Shown here piece by piece: positions 34,568 to 42,843 of a DNA stretch of 64,000 nucleotides. The stretch comes from Psychroserpens ponticola. Lineage in GTDB: Bacteria; Bacteroidota; Bacteroidia; Flavobacteriales; Flavobacteriaceae. Location: positions 3,424,001-3,488,000 of the forward strand of contig NZ_CP116221.1 of the NCBI RefSeq assembly GCF_023556315.2, written 5' to 3'. Position numbers and translations under genes: made by a program. Position 1 is the stretch's first letter. Each line of letters starts with the position of its first letter. The notes below the pieces were generated by a model. The model made no database searches. It worked only from the letters and a program-made list of their open reading frames with translations, and was not told where the DNA came from.

Positions 34568-35722
34568 ATGGCTAAAACCATAAACCGCAACATAACTCGA
34601 TGGATTGTCATTGTAGCTTCCTTTATTATTATTTCGCTAATTCTTTGGAATACGTATGTGTTTTTTCAGCATTTTAAAGCTGAAGAACGTATGAAGATGG
34701 AAAACTGGTCGTTTGCACTCAAGACTTTAATGGAATCTGGTGATGATGCAGAAATTGAAGTAACTTCTAAAATTATTGAAAGTAACACTACGACTCCAAT
34801 GATTTTACTTGGTCCTAACAATAATATTGATAGTATGAGGAATATTGATACGCTTAATATTTCCTCTACAAAACAATACTTAGAAAAACTAATAATCACT
34901 TTTGAAAACGAAAACACTCCAATTCCAGTAATAGCTAACAATCAACTTTATAATACAATTTATTACGGAAATTCACCCTTACTCAATAAACTTAAGTACT
35001 ATCCATTAGCTTTATTGTTGATAATTTTTCTGTTTGCTGCTGTTGCTTATTTCTTTTATAAAAGCACAAGAACTGCCGATCAAAACAAATTATGGACAGG
35101 AATGGCTAAGGAAACAGCTCATCAAATTGGAACTCCTTTATCTTCACTTGTTGGGTGGACTGAGATTTTACGTTCTGAAAATGTGAATCCTGATTATTTA
35201 GTAGAAATAGAAAAAGACATCACACGGTTACAAATCATTACAGATCGTTTTAGTAAAATTGGTTCAGTGCCAAAACTTGAAAAATCAGATATCGTTAAAG
35301 AAACCATAGACTCTTATGAGTATTTAAAAGCGCGTTCATCAAAATTGATTGATTTTGAAATCTCTACACCTAATGAAGTTATGATGGTCGACCTTAATCA
35401 ACAATTATACAGTTGGACGATTGAAAACTTAGTTAAGAATGCCATTGATGCTATGAAAGGAAAAGGGCAATTAAAACTAGCCATAACTAAAGATGGTAAA
35501 TTTGTAAAAATAAAAGTATCTGACACTGGAAAAGGGCTTTCTAAACAAAAATTTAATACCATTTTTCAACCAGGATACACGAGTAAAAAACGTGGATGGG
35601 GTTTAGGACTATCATTAGCAAAACGCATTATTGAAGATTACCATGATGGGAAAATAAAAGTATTAAACTCAGAAATTGATAAAGGAACAACCATGCAAAT
35701 CTCATTAAAAATAGTGTCCTGA
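34568..35722 (+). CDS. Membrane sensor histidine kinase
   Basis: 384 residues. Helices at about 13-32 and 141-163 flank a short periplasmic sensor of about 110 residues. HisKA holds the phospho-acceptor in KETAHQIGTPLSSLVGW (about 181-197); HATPase_c has N-box ENLVKNAIDAM, G1 box DTGKGL and G2 box GWGLGLSLAKRI. No response regulator is adjacent, so it is an orphan kinase. An in-frame TTG directly precedes the ATG I chose. The next gene starts five bases after the stop. Confidence 0.93.
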   Translation: MAKTINRNITRWIVIVASFIIISLILWNTYVFFQHFKAEERMKMENWSFALKTLMESGDDAEIEVTSKIIESNTTTPMILLGPNNNIDSMRNIDTLNISSTKQYLEKLIITFENENTPIPVIANNQLYNTIYYGNSPLLNKLKYYPLALLLIIFLFAAVAYFFYKSTRTADQNKLWTGMAKETAHQIGTPLSSLVGWTEILRSENVNPDYLVEIEKDITRLQIITDRFSKIGSVPKLEKSDIVKETIDSYEYLKARSSKLIDFEISTPNEVMMVDLNQQLYSWTIENLVKNAIDAMKGKGQLKLAITKDGKFVKIKVSDTGKGLSKQKFNTIFQPGYTSKKRGWGLGLSLAKRIIEDYHDGKIKVLNSEIDKGTTMQISLKIVS

Positions 35723-35727
35723 TTTTA

Positions 35728-36237
35728 ATGAAAAGAAGTCTTAATATCTTGCACTATTGTCTTTATTTAATTGAAACTAAGATGCATTTTCTCTTCAATA
35801 AAATTAATCCATTTTTACTGTTATATAAAATTCCATACATTAAAAGGTTAATGAAAAAAAATCATGGTACTGATAATTCAATAAAATGGTTAGATAACTT
35901 TTGGTTGAATAAAAAGGATGGAGACTCTTTTATAGATATATCAGGATGGTTAGGAGGCATCATTTTTTTATTATTTATAAGTGCTGCAATATTCTTGGGT
36001 AAATTATTTAAGCTAAAGTTTATTTTTAATAATTACATCTGGTTTTGTTTGGGTTTCTTAATAATTTCTATGGTAATATGCCATTACTCCGTTTCTAAAA
36101 ACAACATCTATCTCATTTATTTTAATGAGTTTGAAAATTGGACAACATTTGAAAAAAGAAAAAACGTTTTACTAAGTATTGGATTTATCCTTTTTGTGAT
36201 CGTGTTCTTTTTTGTAAGTTTACTTTACGCTCCATAA
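35728..36237 (+). CDS. Hypothetical membrane protein
   Basis: 169 residues I do not recognise. A basic N-terminal half (about 1-70) with hydrophobic patches precedes three clear membrane helices (about 73-92, 100-119, 147-167). It starts five bases after the histidine kinase stop, so the two are probably co-transcribed. No catalytic motif is visible; an accessory to the kinase is only a guess from position. Confidence 0.65.
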   Translation: MKRSLNILHYCLYLIETKMHFLFNKINPFLLLYKIPYIKRLMKKNHGTDNSIKWLDNFWLNKKDGDSFIDISGWLGGIIFLLFISAAIFLGKLFKLKFIFNNYIWFCLGFLIISMVICHYSVSKNNIYLIYFNEFENWTTFEKRKNVLLSIGFILFVIVFFFVSLLYAP

Positions 36238-36270
36238 AAAACGGATTACCACATCATACAATAACATGAT

Positions 36271-36627
36271 ATGAAAGCGCAACAATTTTTCACTTTAAAA
36301 GAAGTACAACTCAATAATAATTGTCCTGAATGCTATTCAAATGATGGCTTAGTACTAACTTTTAAACAAAAACTCATTGAAAACCTGTTTTACAAAGCCA
36401 TATCTCAGGAGACTAAATATGAGATGAGATGTAATACGTGTAATACTGATATTTTTCCTGTGCGATGGACAAATGGCATTGAACAAGTTGTTGAATATCA
36501 AAAACGAGCTGTTACTCCAAAGCCTAAATCTCTAAAACTTAAAAAAGCAGGTTGGGTTTTTATAAGTGTTGATATCCTAATACTTGTAGCAATACTACTT
36601 TTTGCAACTGGAGTTATATCCTTTTAA
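36271..36627 (+). CDS. Hypothetical zinc-ribbon membrane protein
   Basis: 118 residues. Two CxxC knuckles (NCPECYSN at about 17-24 and MRCNTCNTD at about 51-59) suggest a zinc ribbon, followed by a basic linker and one C-terminal membrane helix (about 93-115). It is probably tail-anchored with the ribbon in the cytoplasm. It lies in the kinase gene cluster, and its stop abuts the convergent HIT gene. Function unknown. Confidence 0.7.
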   Translation: MKAQQFFTLKEVQLNNNCPECYSNDGLVLTFKQKLIENLFYKAISQETKYEMRCNTCNTDIFPVRWTNGIEQVVEYQKRAVTPKPKSLKLKKAGWVFISVDILILVAILLFATGVISF

Positions 36628-37017
36628 TTATAAATGTGAAGCAATTGCATTTGCTATCGTTTGAAACTCGCCTTTTTCCAATTTTGATTTATTAACAAAA
36701 CGAGCGTCTTCCATTGTATTTAATGGAATTAAATGCACATGAGCATGCGGAACTTCCAAACCAATCACAGTCAATCCAACACGTTTGCAAGGCACAGCTT
36801 TTTCAAGAGCAATAGCTACTTTTCTTGAAAACTCTAATAGCCCATGAAATGACGATTCATCTAAATCAAATAGTTTATCTACTTCTTTTTTGGGAATGCA
36901 AAGCGTATGACCTTTAGCATTTGGATTGATGTCTAAAAACGCTAAATAATCTTCAGTTTCTGCAACTTTATAACATGGAATTTCGCCAGTAATGATTTTT
37001 GAGAAAACAGATGCCAT
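36628..37017 (-). CDS. HIT family protein
   Basis: 129-residue histidine-triad nucleotide hydrolase. The triad motif is HAHVHLIPL near residue 95, and SVFSKIITGEIPCYK plus GHTLCIPKKEVDKLFDL are family signatures (HINT/Fhit-like, acting on AMP-lysine-type or dinucleotide substrates). I chose ATG 37017: a longer in-frame reading frame upstream would run through the greA terminator hairpin. Confidence 0.93.
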   Translation of the reverse strand: MASVFSKIITGEIPCYKVAETEDYLAFLDINPNAKGHTLCIPKKEVDKLFDLDESSFHGLLEFSRKVAIALEKAVPCKRVGLTVIGLEVPHAHVHLIPLNTMEDARFVNKSKLEKGEFQTIANAIASHL

Positions 37018-37049
37018 GAATTGATTTGTTATGAGTGTATGTAAATATA

Positions 37050-37078
37050 AAAAGATTCCTAGTGAATAGGAATCTTTT
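37050..37078 (-). terminator. Intrinsic terminator after greA
   Basis: Minus-strand stem AAAAGATTCCT / AGGAATCTTTT (11 bp) with a seven-base loop and a tail with T residues, 53 bp after the greA stop. Confidence 0.8.
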
Positions 37079-37130
37079 CTAATATTTTCATCTGTATTTT
37101 GGGCACTAAAAAAATATAGCGACAATCAAT

Positions 37131-37604
37131 TTATCTTGTAATCTCTAATATATCAAATTTCATCACTCCATTTGGCACTTGAACTTCTGCAACTTCACCA
37201 ACAGATTTTCCTAATAACCCTTTTCCGATAGGAGAATTTACTGAAATTTTTCCTGAAGCCAAATCAGCTTCACCATCAGCAACTAAAGTATAGATTAATT
37301 CCATGCCATTAGTTTGATTTTTTATTCTCACTTTTGATAATACCAAAGCCTTTGACACATCCATTTGAGATTCATCAATAACGCGTGCACCAGCTAAAGT
37401 ATCCTCTAATTTAGAAATTTTCATTTCTAACATACCTTGTGCTTCTTTAGCAGCATCGTACTCAGCATTTTCACTTAAATCACCTTTATCTCTTGCTTCT
37501 CCAATAGCTTGAGATGCTCTTGGTCTCTCAATATCTTTTAAGTGTTTCAGTTCTTCTCTTAACTTTTTTAATCCTTCAGGAGTATAATAAGATACTTTAC
37601 TCAT
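37131..37604 (-). CDS. greA: Transcription elongation factor GreA
   Basis: 157 residues. The N-terminal coiled-coil (about 1-77) carries the tip residues of the GreA type (SLSENAEYDAAKEAQ-like, here DLSENAEYDAAKEAQ), which rescue backtracked RNA polymerase by stimulating transcript cleavage. The C-terminal domain binds the polymerase (PIGKGLLGKSVGEVAEVQVP). Typical length is 158. Its leader contains two intrinsic terminator-like hairpins upstream of the start (37624-37657 and 37652-37677). Confidence 0.97.
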   Translation of the reverse strand: MSKVSYYTPEGLKKLREELKHLKDIERPRASQAIGEARDKGDLSENAEYDAAKEAQGMLEMKISKLEDTLAGARVIDESQMDVSKALVLSKVRIKNQTNGMELIYTLVADGEADLASGKISVNSPIGKGLLGKSVGEVAEVQVPNGVMKFDILEITR

Positions 37605-37623
37605 AATTCATTCGTTTATTAAT

Positions 37624-37651
37624 AAAAAAGATTCCGAAAAAAGTTCGGAAT
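37624..37651 (-). terminator. Leader terminator 2 of greA
   Basis: Minus-strand stem ATTCCGAA / TTCGGAAT (8 bp) with a five-base loop, followed by C and six T (37629-37624). It lies only about 20 bp before the start codon, inside the greA leader. Confidence 0.65.
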
Positions 37652-37677
37652 AAAAAAAATCTCGCTCACACGAGATT
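37652..37677 (-). terminator. Leader terminator 1 of greA
   Basis: Minus-strand stem AATCTCG / CGAGATT (7 bp) with a TGTGAG loop; the T residues of the right arm continue into a run of eight T (37659-37652). It follows directly after the promoter element. Confidence 0.65.
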
Positions 37678-37684
37678 AGTCATA

Positions 37685-37692
37685 CAAAGATA
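37685..37692 (-). promoter_or_regulatory. TAnnTTTG promoter element of greA
   Basis: Minus-strand TATCTTTG, about 88 bp upstream of the greA start. Transcripts from here must pass both leader hairpins. Confidence 0.6.
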
Positions 37693-37750
37693 CAAAATAT
37701 TTATTTCAACATTTAAATTATTGTAAATTGCCAAAAAAATTAACACGTTA

Positions 37751-38176
37751 ATGAAGAAACTCATATTCGCATTATCACTCTTACTTTTAACTAATTGCAA
37801 AAAAAGTGATGATTCAATAAATAATTGCAATTTCTTAACCGATTTTGGTGTTAATAGAACCATTAGTCTCAATTTACCTCAATATAGTCAACTTCAGTTT
37901 TCAACAAATTCAGTTTATATAGCTAATGAAGGAAATGCTGGTATTTATGTTACAAATGTTGGTGGAAACTATAGAGCTTACGATGCAGCAGATCCTAATC
38001 ATGCTCCTAATACTTGTTCTTTTTTAAATATTAATGGCACTATAGTGACTTGTGGCTGTCAAGATGAAAATCAATATAATTTATTAACTGGAACTGCTGT
38101 TGGTGCACAATTACAATGTGCTTTACAAGAGTATCGTGTAACAGTTAATGGTTCTGAATTAACTATTACTAATTAA
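37751..38176 (+). CDS. Small lipoprotein with a Rieske-like but ligand-poor domain
   Basis: 141 residues. Lipobox LLLLTNC (Cys about 16), then a beta-rich domain with a DPNHAPNTCSFL segment, a TCGCQDENQYNLLTG segment and a closing YRVTVNGSELTI strand. The spacing and the LTG / YRV pattern resemble a Rieske [2Fe-2S] fold, but the first box has Asp where a Cys is expected and the second has CGC with no His, so a normal cluster cannot be bound. This is my reading by eye. Divergent from greA. Confidence 0.65.
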   Translation: MKKLIFALSLLLLTNCKKSDDSINNCNFLTDFGVNRTISLNLPQYSQLQFSTNSVYIANEGNAGIYVTNVGGNYRAYDAADPNHAPNTCSFLNINGTIVTCGCQDENQYNLLTGTAVGAQLQCALQEYRVTVNGSELTITN

Positions 38177-38221
38177 TTTAGTAATCTACAAACCGGAAAT
38201 AAAAATATTTCGGCATCTATT

Positions 38222-38300
38222 ATTCAGTGCGAAGCGAAGAATCTCGATTGAATAATCTTTGATGTTATGTAAGATTCTTCACTTTACTCTGAATGACATT
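38222..38300. repeat. Imperfect inverted repeat of the GAAGAATCT family
   Basis: Two 23-bp arms (38222-38244 and 38272-38294) match as inverted copies except for four positions; both contain GAAGAATCT. A related half-element lies at 51693-51720. It fills the space between two convergent genes. Confidence 0.7.
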
Positions 38301-38324
38301 ATATTGAACGTCTCTTTTTTATTA

Positions 38325-40562
38325 TTAAAATTTTAGTGTGGCTCCTAGTAAAAAGTTAGTTGTAGCTTGTGGATAAAATCCAGCTCCTTCAATCGTATCT
38401 ATCGTTCCTGGATTAGACCAATCGTCATCATATGTATAATAGTACCCATTAGACTCATATTCTACATTAAAAATGTTATTAACTAATCCTGTAAAAACAA
38501 CCGACTCAAAAACAGGTGATGAAGCTTCATCACCACTGAAAAACAATTCATAATTAACATTAAAATCGTTTGTAAAATAACCATCTAATTTAGATACATT
38601 AGCTTCAGTATTACTCATATACTGCTCGCTAACAAATTTACTTAACAATGCTATTTGTAAATTTTCAATAGGTTGAAAAACAATAGCATTTGCGGCAACT
38701 ACTTCAGGTGAAAACGAAATATCTGTTTTGCCTAAATTCTGTAATTTGTCATCAAATAGAATTATTGTTTCTTTATTTTTATTTGTACTTATCGTCATAT
38801 TAGGCTGCAACGTTAATTTAGATGTAACTGGTATTACAGCTTCCAACTCTAAACCTAAACGGTAACTTTTACCACTATTAGTTCTAATTGGGTTTCCTAC
38901 ATCATCTAACGTTCCCGAAAGCACCAATTGTTCATTATATGACATATAGTAAATATTGGCATTAAATGTAAAGTTTCCATTTTTATGTCTCCAACCCAAT
39001 TCAAAGTCATTTAATTGTTCAGGCTCTATATGCTCGTTGCTTTCAAAATCGGTTCTATTTGGCTCTCTGTTTGCTCTAGCATAAGAAGCGTATAAATTAT
39101 TTTGAGTATTTAATTTAAAACTCACACCAACTTTTGGATTAAAAAATGTGAAATTTTTATCAATTTCAAAAGTGATTAAATCTGAAGTTGTTCCATAAGT
39201 TTTATAGTTTACCGTTCTAACCTGTAGATCTCCAAACAAATTTAATTTGTCATTCAATTTATAATACGCTTTTGAAAAAACAGATAAATCATTTTTTAAG
39301 CTATTTCCATCGTAATAACGATCTCTAATTTCAGATTGGCTTGCAAATTCTGCCCAAATCACTTCGCCAAAATGGTCTCCATCATAATGACTAAACGAAC
39401 CACCAAAGATTAAATCTAATTGATTGTCTTTATAGTTTACATTAGCATTAAACACATAAAAATCGTTATCTAGCCAACGTCTTCTAATAAGATCTGTTTG
39501 ATCAATAACTTCTCCATTGAAATCTAAAGTTTCAAAACCATAGTCGTTAAATTTCTGATCTTCTTTATACTGTTCAAAATAGCCGCGACCATATGTGTAA
39601 TTTAAACCTAAAGTAGTAGACCATTGATTGTTGTAACGCTGATTCCAGTGTAATTGGTAATGATCTTGGCTATAGTTATCAACTTCATTATCATAAAACC
39701 GTTTGTTTCCAGCATCATCTTTATACTCTCCTGCGCTATTATAAGTTCTGTCATTTTCTAATTTATCAACATCTTCTAAACCATTCCAAGATTGGTAAGT
39801 AATTTCTTTTCCACTAAATGTAATGGCTTTTATTAATGTATTATCATCTACATAGGAGCCTTGTAAAAAAAATGATTTTAAATCTGTTGCAGCTCTATCA
39901 ATATAACCATCTGAAGAAACATTAGACAAACGACCTGCAATTTCGAAGTGTTCATTAAGTAATCCTGTACTAAATTTCAAGGTATGCTTTCTTGTATTAT
40001 AACTTCCGAAAGCATTAGAAATTTCTCCATTTGACTCTGTTGAAACAGCATCTGTAAGTACATTAATACTAGCACCAAAAGCACCAGAACCATTGGTCGA
40101 CGTACCAACTCCTCTTTGTAATTGCAAGCTTTCCACTGAAGATGCAAAATCACCCAAATTCACCCAAAATGTACCTAAAGATTCAGCATCATTATAAGGA
40201 ATACCGTTAATAGTAACGTTAGTTGATTGTGAACTAACACCACGAACACGAATTCCTGTATAGCCAATTCCTGCTCCAGCATCAGACGTAGTGACCACAG
40301 AAGGCAAATAGTTTAATAACATCGGAATGTCTTGTCCCAAATTACGTTTTGCTAACTGTTTTTTTGTCACATTAGAATGTGTAATTGGAGCGTTGGCATC
40401 AACACGAACAGCTTTTACTAACACTTCATCAAGTTTCTCAACTTTAGTTGAATCTTGTACTTTTTCTTGTGAAAACGCACAATATGTAAGTGCGAAAAGA
40501 CTTAAAAATACGAATAAATTTTTCAAGCGATTATAGTTTATAATCGAATAAAAAGAGGTCAT
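38325..40562 (-). CDS. TonB-dependent outer-membrane receptor, TPP-regulated (thiamine type)
   Basis: 745 residues. The signal peptide ends near FAYCAFSQ-like residue 32 (LTYCAFSQE), the TonB box region follows (DEVLVKAVRVDA), then the plug (about 45-170: IRVRGVSSQSTNVTINGIPYNDAESLG) and a 22-stranded beta barrel to the C-terminal FLLGATLKF. A TPP riboswitch lies upstream, so this is probably the thiamine or thiamine-precursor receptor (called Omr1 in Bacteroidota regulon studies). It imports substrate across the outer membrane using TonB energy. Single-gene transcription unit in this window. Confidence 0.9.
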   Translation of the reverse strand: MTSFYSIINYNRLKNLFVFLSLFALTYCAFSQEKVQDSTKVEKLDEVLVKAVRVDANAPITHSNVTKKQLAKRNLGQDIPMLLNYLPSVVTTSDAGAGIGYTGIRVRGVSSQSTNVTINGIPYNDAESLGTFWVNLGDFASSVESLQLQRGVGTSTNGSGAFGASINVLTDAVSTESNGEISNAFGSYNTRKHTLKFSTGLLNEHFEIAGRLSNVSSDGYIDRAATDLKSFFLQGSYVDDNTLIKAITFSGKEITYQSWNGLEDVDKLENDRTYNSAGEYKDDAGNKRFYDNEVDNYSQDHYQLHWNQRYNNQWSTTLGLNYTYGRGYFEQYKEDQKFNDYGFETLDFNGEVIDQTDLIRRRWLDNDFYVFNANVNYKDNQLDLIFGGSFSHYDGDHFGEVIWAEFASQSEIRDRYYDGNSLKNDLSVFSKAYYKLNDKLNLFGDLQVRTVNYKTYGTTSDLITFEIDKNFTFFNPKVGVSFKLNTQNNLYASYARANREPNRTDFESNEHIEPEQLNDFELGWRHKNGNFTFNANIYYMSYNEQLVLSGTLDDVGNPIRTNSGKSYRLGLELEAVIPVTSKLTLQPNMTISTNKNKETIILFDDKLQNLGKTDISFSPEVVAANAIVFQPIENLQIALLSKFVSEQYMSNTEANVSKLDGYFTNDFNVNYELFFSGDEASSPVFESVVFTGLVNNIFNVEYESNGYYYTYDDDWSNPGTIDTIEGAGFYPQATTNFLLGATLKF

Positions 40563-40587
40563 TATTCTTTGTTAATAATTAGTTTTA

Positions 40588-40596
40588 GAACGTTAA
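40588..40596 (-). promoter_or_regulatory. Possible anti-P1 segment of the TPP leader
   Basis: Minus-strand TTAACGTTC, 26 bp before the receptor start codon, is exactly complementary to GAACGTTAA at 40732-40740, the 3' strand of the aptamer P1 helix plus its flank. It could form the alternative helix of the switch. Confidence 0.4.
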
Positions 40597-40735
40597 ACTA
40601 ATACGATATTGAAACGTTATTCTTCATTCAGAACCATTAGGTGTTTAGTTGAAAACAAATTTAGATTCAAAAGTAAAAACAAACATTAATGACTTTATCG
40701 CACTCGCTAAAAACATCTACTAGATATTTTCTTAA

Positions 40736-40819
40736 CGTTCACTTCCTAAACAGCATTACCTGTTCTAGGTTCAATGGGTATGATCTCAGCCGATAATAGG
40801 CACCCCTTTTTTGAGAACG
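40736..40819 (-). ncRNA. TPP (thiamine pyrophosphate) riboswitch
   Basis: The minus strand carries the thi-box signature in order: GGGGTGCC (40808-40801), GGCTGAGA (40793-40786), TACCC (40782-40778), TTGAACCT (40775-40768) and CAGGTAATGCTG (40763-40752). A closing P1 helix CGTTC / GAACG joins both ends. It starts just after a TAnnTTTG element and lies in the leader of the TonB-dependent receptor gene, so binding of TPP should lower receptor production. Confidence 0.97.
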
Positions 40820-40822
40820 CAG

Positions 40823-40830
40823 CAAAGGTA
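40823..40830 (-). promoter_or_regulatory. TAnnTTTG promoter element of the riboswitch-receptor transcript
   Basis: Minus-strand TACCTTTG directly upstream of the aptamer. Two further TAnnTTTG matches (40668-40675 and 40656-40663) lie between the aptamer and the receptor gene and could give transcripts that lack the switch. Confidence 0.65.
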
Positions 40831-40874
40831 AAATAGATTTATTGATTGCGCATCAAAAATCTGTAAAAATTTAA

Positions 40875-41282
40875 TTAATCAATTTGTGGTGGTTTACGGT
40901 TTGTTTTCTTCTCAGCGTTTTTTCGTTTATTGGTTAAACGCTTTCTTATCACTGCTTTGGGTGTTTTTGTAGGAATTCGTTCTTTGTCTGGAATTAAATT
41001 TGTTCTAATTAACTCTAGAAACCTACTAATAATAATCGATTTATTTTTATGTTGACTTCTACTTTCCCCACATTGCATAATCAAAACAAAAGCTTTGGTT
41101 AATCTTGGTTCCAAATTGATTTTGAGTAATGCTTTTTGTTCTTCTGTTAAGATTACAGAAGCTTCTAAATCAAAAGTGAGTTCTACTTTGGATGCTGTTT
41201 TATTAACATGCTGACCACCTGCACCAGAACTGCGAATGGCTTTAAAAGTTAATTCATTTAATATGGCTTGTTCATCAAACAT
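40875..41282 (-). CDS. arfB: Alternative ribosome-rescue aminoacyl-tRNA hydrolase ArfB
   Basis: 135-residue peptidyl-tRNA hydrolase of the release-factor family. The catalytic GGQ is in RSSGAGGQHVNKTASKVEL (about 17-35), and the C-terminal tail (about 105-135) is strongly basic (KRLTNKRKNAEKKTNRK), which places the domain in the empty mRNA channel of stalled ribosomes. It starts two bases after the DUF4301 stop and is the last gene of the operon. Confidence 0.93.
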   Translation of the reverse strand: MFDEQAILNELTFKAIRSSGAGGQHVNKTASKVELTFDLEASVILTEEQKALLKINLEPRLTKAFVLIMQCGESRSQHKNKSIIISRFLELIRTNLIPDKERIPTKTPKAVIRKRLTNKRKNAEKKTNRKPPQID

Positions 41283-41283
41283 T

Positions 41284-42843
41284 TTATTTAATCTGATGTG
41301 GAGCTTTCAATAAATCGTTTACAGTTTTCACTGGATTGAAAGTAATTAAAGGAACCTCAACAAAAATAGTATTCCAATTGGCCATACTACCATTCCAAAG
41401 ACCAGGAAGCTCAAGTGCTTTTAAGTCCTTACCTGTTTTTGTTTTCATACTAATAAAAGCAGCTTTAGTATCGACAAACTTTTTTAGGTCAAATTTTTCT
41501 CCTTTATAGTTTTTAGTACCACAAACTAAATCGACAGGGTTAAAGTGAGTTGCATTTTTTAAAATTTGTTTTTGTTGTTTACTTTTCTTGTTAATTTGAG
41601 CTGATTCTACGATTTGAAGCGATATGTTTCCACTTTCATCTTTAACCCAAAATGGTCCACCACCTGGTTCACCTTCATTTTTAACCATACCACAAACCCG
41701 AATAGGACGATTTAGTTTTTCGGCTAAATATTCAATTTGATATTTAAGTGAATATTTTTCAAATTCGGGGCTAATATTAACATTCATTTTATTGACAAGA
41801 AACTCACCAATTTCAATGAGTCGCTCTTCCGAAGCGATAGTGTCATCATCTAACAATTGAAGATACTTATAGACTTGTTCTTGTATTCTTAATAAAATAC
41901 CAGCTAACACTTTCTTGTACTTAGCAACCTCATCTTTATACTTATAGGTAACCACATTATCTATATTTTTAATAAAAATAATGTCGGCATTTAGATCATT
42001 TAAATTTTCAATAAGTGCTCCATGACCTGAAGGTCTAAAAAGTAAAGATCCATCATCATCTCTAAAAGGTTTGTTTTTTGGAGTTACAGCTATTGTATCT
42101 GTTGATTCTTTTTGATATGAAAATGAAATATCAAACTTGGAACCTGTTTTTTCTTCAACATATTTCTCAATTCTTGAAAACTCTACATCAAACTTATGAT
42201 TGTGTTTTTCGGAAATGGTAAAGTGAAGTTTTGTTGATTCATTACTTGACGAATACAATGCTGATTCATACAAATGTTCTTCAAAAGCAGTAGAAACAAC
42301 TTCATTTTTATACTTATGAAATGGCATTAAGCCTTTTGGCGAATTGCCATAATCAAGCATTTCATTATCAAGCATCATTTTAACAAACTTTAATCGCTGT
42401 TCATTTATTGATAGAGAGTCATAGTTCGGATCGGTTTCTTGAAGTTTATTTTGAACAATATGGTAAAATGGAAACTTATCTAACCCAATAAAGAAAAGAG
42501 ATAAGTCATTGTTTTTACTTTTATTAATATAAGAATTTATGCTTCCTTTTTCTAAATCATATTCTTCTAAAAAACTATATAAGAATTTAAACATTCTAGT
42601 AGCTGCACCAGAAGCAGGCACGAATTTCAAAATGGAAACCAGGTCTTTTTTAGATTCAAAATAAGACACTAATTGTTCAATATCAATATCTGTTAATCTT
42701 AATATACCTTCATTTATTGTCGCTTCAGCAACTAGATTAGCAAAAGGAATTCCGTTTTCAAAAAGCTCAATTTGCCGTTTTACTTTTGTAACATCTAATC
42801 CTTTAAGTTCAATTTGTTGTATGTCTTTTTCTGAAAAAATCAA
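41284..42843 (-). CDS. DUF4301 family protein
   Basis: 519 residues of DUF4301. The LKFVPASGAATRMFKFL segment (about 79-95) resembles the glycine-rich loop of sugar-nucleotidyltransferases, and LLFRPSGHGALIENL (about 250-264) and PGGGPFWVKDESG follow. It may be a nucleotide-transfer or -binding enzyme, with unknown substrate. Its start overlaps the NadR-like stop by four bases, and arfB follows one base after its stop. Neighbours in thiamine uptake raise a link to vitamin salvage, which is inference. Confidence 0.85.
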   Translation of the reverse strand: MIFSEKDIQQIELKGLDVTKVKRQIELFENGIPFANLVAEATINEGILRLTDIDIEQLVSYFESKKDLVSILKFVPASGAATRMFKFLYSFLEEYDLEKGSINSYINKSKNNDLSLFFIGLDKFPFYHIVQNKLQETDPNYDSLSINEQRLKFVKMMLDNEMLDYGNSPKGLMPFHKYKNEVVSTAFEEHLYESALYSSSNESTKLHFTISEKHNHKFDVEFSRIEKYVEEKTGSKFDISFSYQKESTDTIAVTPKNKPFRDDDGSLLFRPSGHGALIENLNDLNADIIFIKNIDNVVTYKYKDEVAKYKKVLAGILLRIQEQVYKYLQLLDDDTIASEERLIEIGEFLVNKMNVNISPEFEKYSLKYQIEYLAEKLNRPIRVCGMVKNEGEPGGGPFWVKDESGNISLQIVESAQINKKSKQQKQILKNATHFNPVDLVCGTKNYKGEKFDLKKFVDTKAAFISMKTKTGKDLKALELPGLWNGSMANWNTIFVEVPLITFNPVKTVNDLLKAPHQIK

